A stretch of DNA of 64,000 bases, taken from the NCBI GenBank assembly GCA_020632925.1, contig JACKER010000009.1, positions 186,001 to 250,000 on the forward strand. The letters run 5' to 3'. Under the pieces are notes generated by a model that ran no database searches, was not told the DNA's origin, and was given only the letters and a program-made list of their open reading frames with translations. Made by a program: the position numbers and the translations under genes. Origin of the DNA: Alphaproteobacteria bacterium. GTDB lineage: Bacteria > Myxococcota_A > UBA796 > GCA-2862545. Shown one piece after another: positions 60,835-64,000 of this stretch. The stretch's first letter is position 1. Every line of letters begins with the position of its first letter.

Positions 60835-61295
60835 CGGATCGGCCCCAGGCAGACCGCGCGCGGGTGGAAGTGGAGCTGCTCGCGGCGTTGCACCACGAAC
60901 GCGTCGACCCAGGGACCCACCAGCCGCCCGGTGAGCGACGGCGCCGACACGCGGTCCCAGGTCTCGATCCACACGGCGACCGCCCCGACCGACCGCGCCC
61001 CCAGCAGGAAGGGCAGCGCGATGCCCGCGCCGGTGGAGACGACGACATCGGGACGCTCGCGCCGCAGGACGCGGCGGGCGAGGACGGCGTTGCGGGCGGC
61101 GGCGGACACCGAGCGGTTGGTGGGGCCGTGACCGGCGACCCAGCGCTCCCCGTCGAGCCAGGCGCGCGCCTCGGGAGCGTCGAACGTCACGAAGCACCGC
61201 TCGTGCCGCGACCACCAGGGCCGCAGCCAGAGCAGCTGCTGCAGGTGTCCTCCGCCGCTCGCCACGAGCAGGAGCTTCAGGGGGCGCTCGGTCAT
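60831..61295 (-). CDS. Alg14-like glycosyltransferase subunit
   Basis: A 154-residue acceptor-binding half: MTERPLKLLLVASGGGHLQQ with the GGGHL loop, VVVSTGAGIALPFLLGARSV and IETWDRVSAPSLTGRLVGPW. There is no strong membrane anchor, though the first residues and middle are hydrophobic. Its stop overlaps the Alg13-like start and its own ATG overlaps the GT4 stop (ATGA), so three glycosyltransferase genes are coupled. Likely role: exopolysaccharide or lipid-linked sugar assembly. Confidence 0.85.
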   Translation of the reverse strand: MTERPLKLLLVASGGGHLQQLLWLRPWWSRHERCFVTFDAPEARAWLDGERWVAGHGPTNRSVSAAARNAVLARRVLRRERPDVVVSTGAGIALPFLLGARSVGAVAVWIETWDRVSAPSLTGRLVGPWVDAFVVQRREQLHFHPRAVCLGPIR

Positions 61296-62329
61296 CGGAG
61301 CAGCTCGCGGTAGCGGGCCTCGAAGGCCTCCGCGCGCTCGGGCCACGCGAACGTCGCGGCGTGGGCGGCAGCGGCGTCGACCTCGGGCCGCTCGAGCACC
61401 TCGGAGATCGTGTCGGCGGCGCGTTCGGGCCGTTCGAAAGACACGAGCCGCGCCACCGCCGCGTGCTGGCGGAAGGCCTCGATGTCGGACAGCACGACCG
61501 GCACCCGCGCCGCCATGAGCTCGACGGCGGCGAGCCCGAATCCCTCGTAGCGGGAAGGGAGCAGCCCGAGCTCCGCGCGGGACACGGCGTCCAGCAGCTC
61601 GGGTCCCCGCAGCGCCCCCCGCCACACCACGCGCTGACCCAGACCGAGCTCCCCTGCCCGCCCCAGCACGCGCGCCACCTCCCCCGGCTCGTCCTCGGGG
61701 CCCACCAGCTCGAGCGTCCGGCAGCTCGGGATCAGCGCGACCGCGTCGAGCAGCTCCAGCAGGCCCTTGTGTCGCGCGACCCTGCCCAGCACGAGCCAAC
61801 GGCCTGGCTCTGGACGCCGTCGCAGCCCCAGGAAGGCCGCGAGATCCACGCCGTCGGGCTCGACGGTTCCGGGTGCGCGCGCCGCCGCGAGGCGCTGGCG
61901 GTCGGCCTCCGACGTGTACCAGACCGCGTCCGCCAGCCTCAGCGACACCCGCGTGCCGGTGCGCAGCCAGAGCTCCTTGAGCAGCGCCTGCCGCGGGGTG
62001 TGGAAGTACCCGCCGTGCGTGGAGACCCCGAGGGGGTGGACGCCTCGGAGGAGCAGCGTGTCCAGCAGGCCGTCGATGCCGTGTACGTGGATCACGTCCG
62101 CCCCACGGCACGCGCGCGCCAGGCCCAGCGCCGTGGGCCAGCGCTCGGACCCGAGCCGCCGCAGACGTACGACCTCGACCCCATCGAGCTCCTCGGCCCC
62201 CGGCTCGCCCAGCGTCACGAGCCGCACGTCGTGTCCGCGGTCCACGAGCGCCCGCGACAGCCCGCCGACCACCGCCTCGAGTCCGCCCACCCGCGGCGGC
62301 GCCGTCCGGCACACCTGGACGATCCGCAT
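61292..62329 (-). CDS. glycosyltransferase, family 4 type
   Basis: A 345-residue GT-B glycosyltransferase. VGGLEAVVGGLSRALVDRGH and DVIHVHGIDGLLD are in the acceptor half, LVLGRVARHKGLLELLDAVA and LLPSRYEGFGLAAVELMAAR (the E-x7-E donor motif) in the donor half. A retaining transferase using an activated sugar is expected. It overlaps the Alg14-like gene, and the exonuclease-WYL gene ends two bases upstream. Likely part of polysaccharide synthesis; the sugar is unknown. Confidence 0.88.
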   Translation of the reverse strand: MRIVQVCRTAPPRVGGLEAVVGGLSRALVDRGHDVRLVTLGEPGAEELDGVEVVRLRRLGSERWPTALGLARACRGADVIHVHGIDGLLDTLLLRGVHPLGVSTHGGYFHTPRQALLKELWLRTGTRVSLRLADAVWYTSEADRQRLAAARAPGTVEPDGVDLAAFLGLRRRPEPGRWLVLGRVARHKGLLELLDAVALIPSCRTLELVGPEDEPGEVARVLGRAGELGLGQRVVWRGALRGPELLDAVSRAELGLLPSRYEGFGLAAVELMAARVPVVLSDIEAFRQHAAVARLVSFERPERAADTISEVLERPEVDAAAAHAATFAWPERAEAFEARYRELLR

Positions 62330-62331
62330 GG

Positions 62332-63228
62332 TCAGACCCTGGAGACCGCGTCCTCGGGGATCTCGTAGGTGCGGTCCCCGAGGGCCACGTGGCGGATGCG
62401 GTCGAGCCGGAAGACCCGCTCGGCCTGACGCAGGTGGCAGTAGCCCTGGAGCCGAGGCAGCCGCAGGAACCACAGATCCACCTCGCGGCGGATGGTGCCC
62501 CCGATCGGGTCGGAGGTGCTCTGCACGTCGAGCCACACGGACCGACGCTCCCGAAACGCGTCGCGGAGCACCTGCTGCTGCTGGAGGCGGAGCGGCGAGT
62601 TGGGCGCGAGCGCGCCGATGAGGTCGTTCAGATCGCGGACCGTCACCTCGCCGTGCGGGTCGAGGAGCTCGGCCATCCGGTAGAACAGGTCGAAGCAGGC
62701 CCGGGCGTCGGACAGCGCGCGGTGGACGCCGCGGAGCTCCACGCCGAGCTCGGCGCAGGCGTCCACGAGCCCGTTGCGCCGGAAGGCGAACAGGCGGCGG
62801 GCCATCAGCAACGTGTCCAGCGTCACGGGCGGCGGCAGGACGACCGGGCTGCCGTCGAACTCGCGGTGGAGGAAGCCGAGGTCGAAGTCGACGTTGTGAG
62901 CCACCACCACCACGTCGCGCAGGGCAGACACGACATCACCCGCGATCTCCGCGAAGATCGGTGCGCCGACGAGCATGTGCTCGCTGATGCCGTGGCACTT
63001 GCGGGCGCCCTCGGACATCGGCACGCCGGCATGGACGAGGGTCTGGAACTCCCGGTGCACCCGGCCGCCCTCCCCCGTGACGACGGCGATCTCGCAGACG
63101 CGATCCCCCTTGGGCGACAGCCCCGTCATCTCCAGGTCCAGCGCGGCGATGGGCGCCTCGCGCAGCGGGAGGGAGAACAGGTCCCGAGCAGGGCCACGAC
63201 GGGGATCCATCGCGCCGGGCCCGCTCAT
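62332..63228 (-). CDS. DnaQ-like 3'-5' exonuclease fused to WYL-like domain
   Basis: A 298-residue fusion. The N-terminal DEDDh exonuclease has ALDLEMTGL (D31, E33), HNVDFDLGFLHREFDGS, and HRALSDARACFDLF with the last His and Asp, so the site looks complete. From about residue 225 a different domain (RRSVWLDVQSTSDPIGGTIR, EVDLWFLRLPRLQGYCHLRQ, AERVFRLDRIRHV) reads like a WYL ligand-binding domain, with the WYL-type motif changed to WFL. WYL domains sense nucleic acid or nucleotides in defence and stress regulators. The ATG overlaps the stop of the gene upstream, so it is in one unit with TPR and glycosyltransferase genes. Confidence 0.8.
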   Translation of the reverse strand: MSGPGAMDPRRGPARDLFSLPLREAPIAALDLEMTGLSPKGDRVCEIAVVTGEGGRVHREFQTLVHAGVPMSEGARKCHGISEHMLVGAPIFAEIAGDVVSALRDVVVVAHNVDFDLGFLHREFDGSPVVLPPPVTLDTLLMARRLFAFRRNGLVDACAELGVELRGVHRALSDARACFDLFYRMAELLDPHGEVTVRDLNDLIGALAPNSPLRLQQQQVLRDAFRERRSVWLDVQSTSDPIGGTIRREVDLWFLRLPRLQGYCHLRQAERVFRLDRIRHVALGDRTYEIPEDAVSRV

Positions 63229-63986
63229 CGGCGAGGCGCGTGCCGTGCCCCGATGCGCGGCGCCTGCTGAGGAACCGGTCCGGCCGGCGTGGCCCCCTTG
63301 CGGCCCCGCATCACCGCCTGCTTCATCAGATCCTCGGGGAAGAACTGGAACCAGTTCTCGCCGAACGCCCCGGTGTCGATCTTCTTCTGGTTGGCGATCC
63401 GGGACTGCAGGTCCTTGAGGGCCTGGTGGTCCTTGTTGGCCTCGAGCCCCCGAGCGACGGTCTCCAACGCCTCCTTCCGGAGCCCGTCCCGCACCTGGAG
63501 CGTCGCCTGGATCTGGTACACCAGGATCTCGTTGGGCGCGGCGTCGGAGGCCTCGGCGAACCGCTTCCAGGCCTCGTCCTTGCGGCCCTGGCGGTAGTCG
63601 ATGGCGCCGAGGCAGACGAGCGCCGTCCAGTTGCGCCACTTCCCGGCTTCGAGCTTGGGACGCGCCGTGTCCCACTTCATCTGGAGGTAGTCCAGCAGGC
63701 CGACCTGGGCGTCGAGCTGGCCCGACAGCAGGAACTGCCACTTCCCGTGGCGCGCCTTCACGCCCTCGAGGAGGGCGACGGCCTCGTCGATCTTGCGCTG
63801 CTGGAGGAGCGGGCCGACCCCGGCGAGCTCGGCCTGCACGATCGTGTTCGTCCGACGGCCGAGCGCATAGAGCGTGCCCCCGACGACGATGAGGGCCGGG
63901 AGGACACCGGCGATGGGCGACAGCGCGGCCGCGGTGAGGCCGAACACCACGGTCCCCGCCGCGAGCGCCAGCAGGAGGTTGTACAC
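63225..63986 (-). CDS. membrane-anchored TPR-like protein (possibly extends past window)
   Basis: A 253-residue protein with two N-terminal membrane segments (LLLALAAGTVVFGLTAAALS, VLPALIVVGGTLYAL) and a soluble helical domain reading as TPR-like repeats (AGVGPLLQQRKIDEAVALLE, AIDYRQGRKDEAWKRFAEAS, QATLQVRDGLRKEALETVAR). A basic tail follows. GTG 63986 is the last start in the window, but the frame is open to the edge, so the true start may lie outside. Function unknown; possibly a scaffold at the inner membrane. Confidence 0.7.
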   Translation of the reverse strand: MYNLLLALAAGTVVFGLTAAALSPIAGVLPALIVVGGTLYALGRRTNTIVQAELAGVGPLLQQRKIDEAVALLEGVKARHGKWQFLLSGQLDAQVGLLDYLQMKWDTARPKLEAGKWRNWTALVCLGAIDYRQGRKDEAWKRFAEASDAAPNEILVYQIQATLQVRDGLRKEALETVARGLEANKDHQALKDLQSRIANQKKIDTGAFGENWFQFFPEDLMKQAVMRGRKGATPAGPVPQQAPRIGARHAPRR

Positions 63987-64000
63987 GTCAGAGCGTTCCG

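Overview
The window is very GC-rich, densely packed bacterial chromosome with almost no intergenic space. Start codons are often GTG or TTG, and neighbouring genes are commonly joined by ATGA, GTGA or TGATG overlaps. The gene content suggests a myxobacterium-like member of Myxococcota/Deltaproteobacteria: a MopE-type cysteine/aspartate repeat lipoprotein with a glycine-rich tail, many small lipoproteins, TPR and HEAT-like proteins, a kinase-like membrane protein, a VIT/VWA protein joined to an Oar-type outer-membrane barrel, and an E1 alpha-beta fusion for branched-chain acyl-CoA. This placement is an inference from gene style; there is no rRNA or other phylogenetic marker here, and I saw no tRNA, CRISPR array, insertion sequence or phage gene.

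Layout. 1-1295: a lipid-transport ABC permease (cut by the window edge) and its ATPase. 1512-5726 (minus): an unknown protein, two tandem TfoX-like proteins, MurG, a glyoxalase-fold protein and a membrane-anchored sulfatase-family enzyme, facing a TetR regulator across a near-perfect operator palindrome. 5800-8548 (plus): TetR, a frameshifted AmpG-like MFS transporter, a metallo-beta-lactamase-fold hydrolase and a lipoprotein. 8567-13155 (minus): type III pantothenate kinase behind the giant MopE-like lipoprotein. 13203-17409 (plus): a double aspartyl-protease/TPR protein, an exported nuclease with a lamin-tail domain and a PQQ-type sugar dehydrogenase. 17330-18355 (minus): a KptA-like/NUDIX fusion, divergent from an unknown protein. 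19491-25755 (minus): two small heat-shock proteins, an unknown protein, a tRNA-type N6-adenine methyltransferase, PurD, a YwqK-like protein, PurH and a lipoprotein.

25817-29262 (plus): a pseudokinase with a C-terminal membrane segment, then a lipoprotein. 29342-30680 (minus): an FG-GAP gene relic and phosphofructokinase. 30806-36069: a YycJ-like hydrolase (plus), an M15-type peptidase (minus), a HEAT-like protein and two exported proteins (plus). 36076-38866 (minus): a short-chain dehydrogenase, a GMC alcohol oxidase with a cysteine cluster and a gluconate-dehydrogenase-subunit-3-like Tat protein, probably one redox operon. 39022-49142 (plus): a long run containing an altered S-adenosylhomocysteine hydrolase homologue, a TPR protein, an exopolyphosphatase/HD protein, a membrane protein, the E1 fusion, an acyltransferase, an HD phosphatase and two paralogous lipoproteins.

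49158-53960 (minus): DNA polymerase I without an evident proofreading site, then an ECF sigma factor, a membrane protein in the anti-sigma position and an exported protein. 54037-57333 (plus): the VIT-VWA-barrel fusion. The end holds a DarP-like protein, an isovaleryl-type acyl-CoA dehydrogenase with HemD, a Tat-exported protein, an Alg13/Alg14-type glycosyltransferase pair with a GT4 enzyme, an exonuclease-WYL fusion and a TPR membrane protein.

The strongest candidates for undescribed biology are the KptA-NUDIX fusion (17330-18355), the VIT-VWA-TonB-receptor-like fusion (54037-57333), the altered SAH-hydrolase homologue (39022-40182), the exonuclease-WYL fusion (62332-63228) and the sigma-factor operon whose partner protein carries three AEAGEVDL-type repeats (49158-51292).
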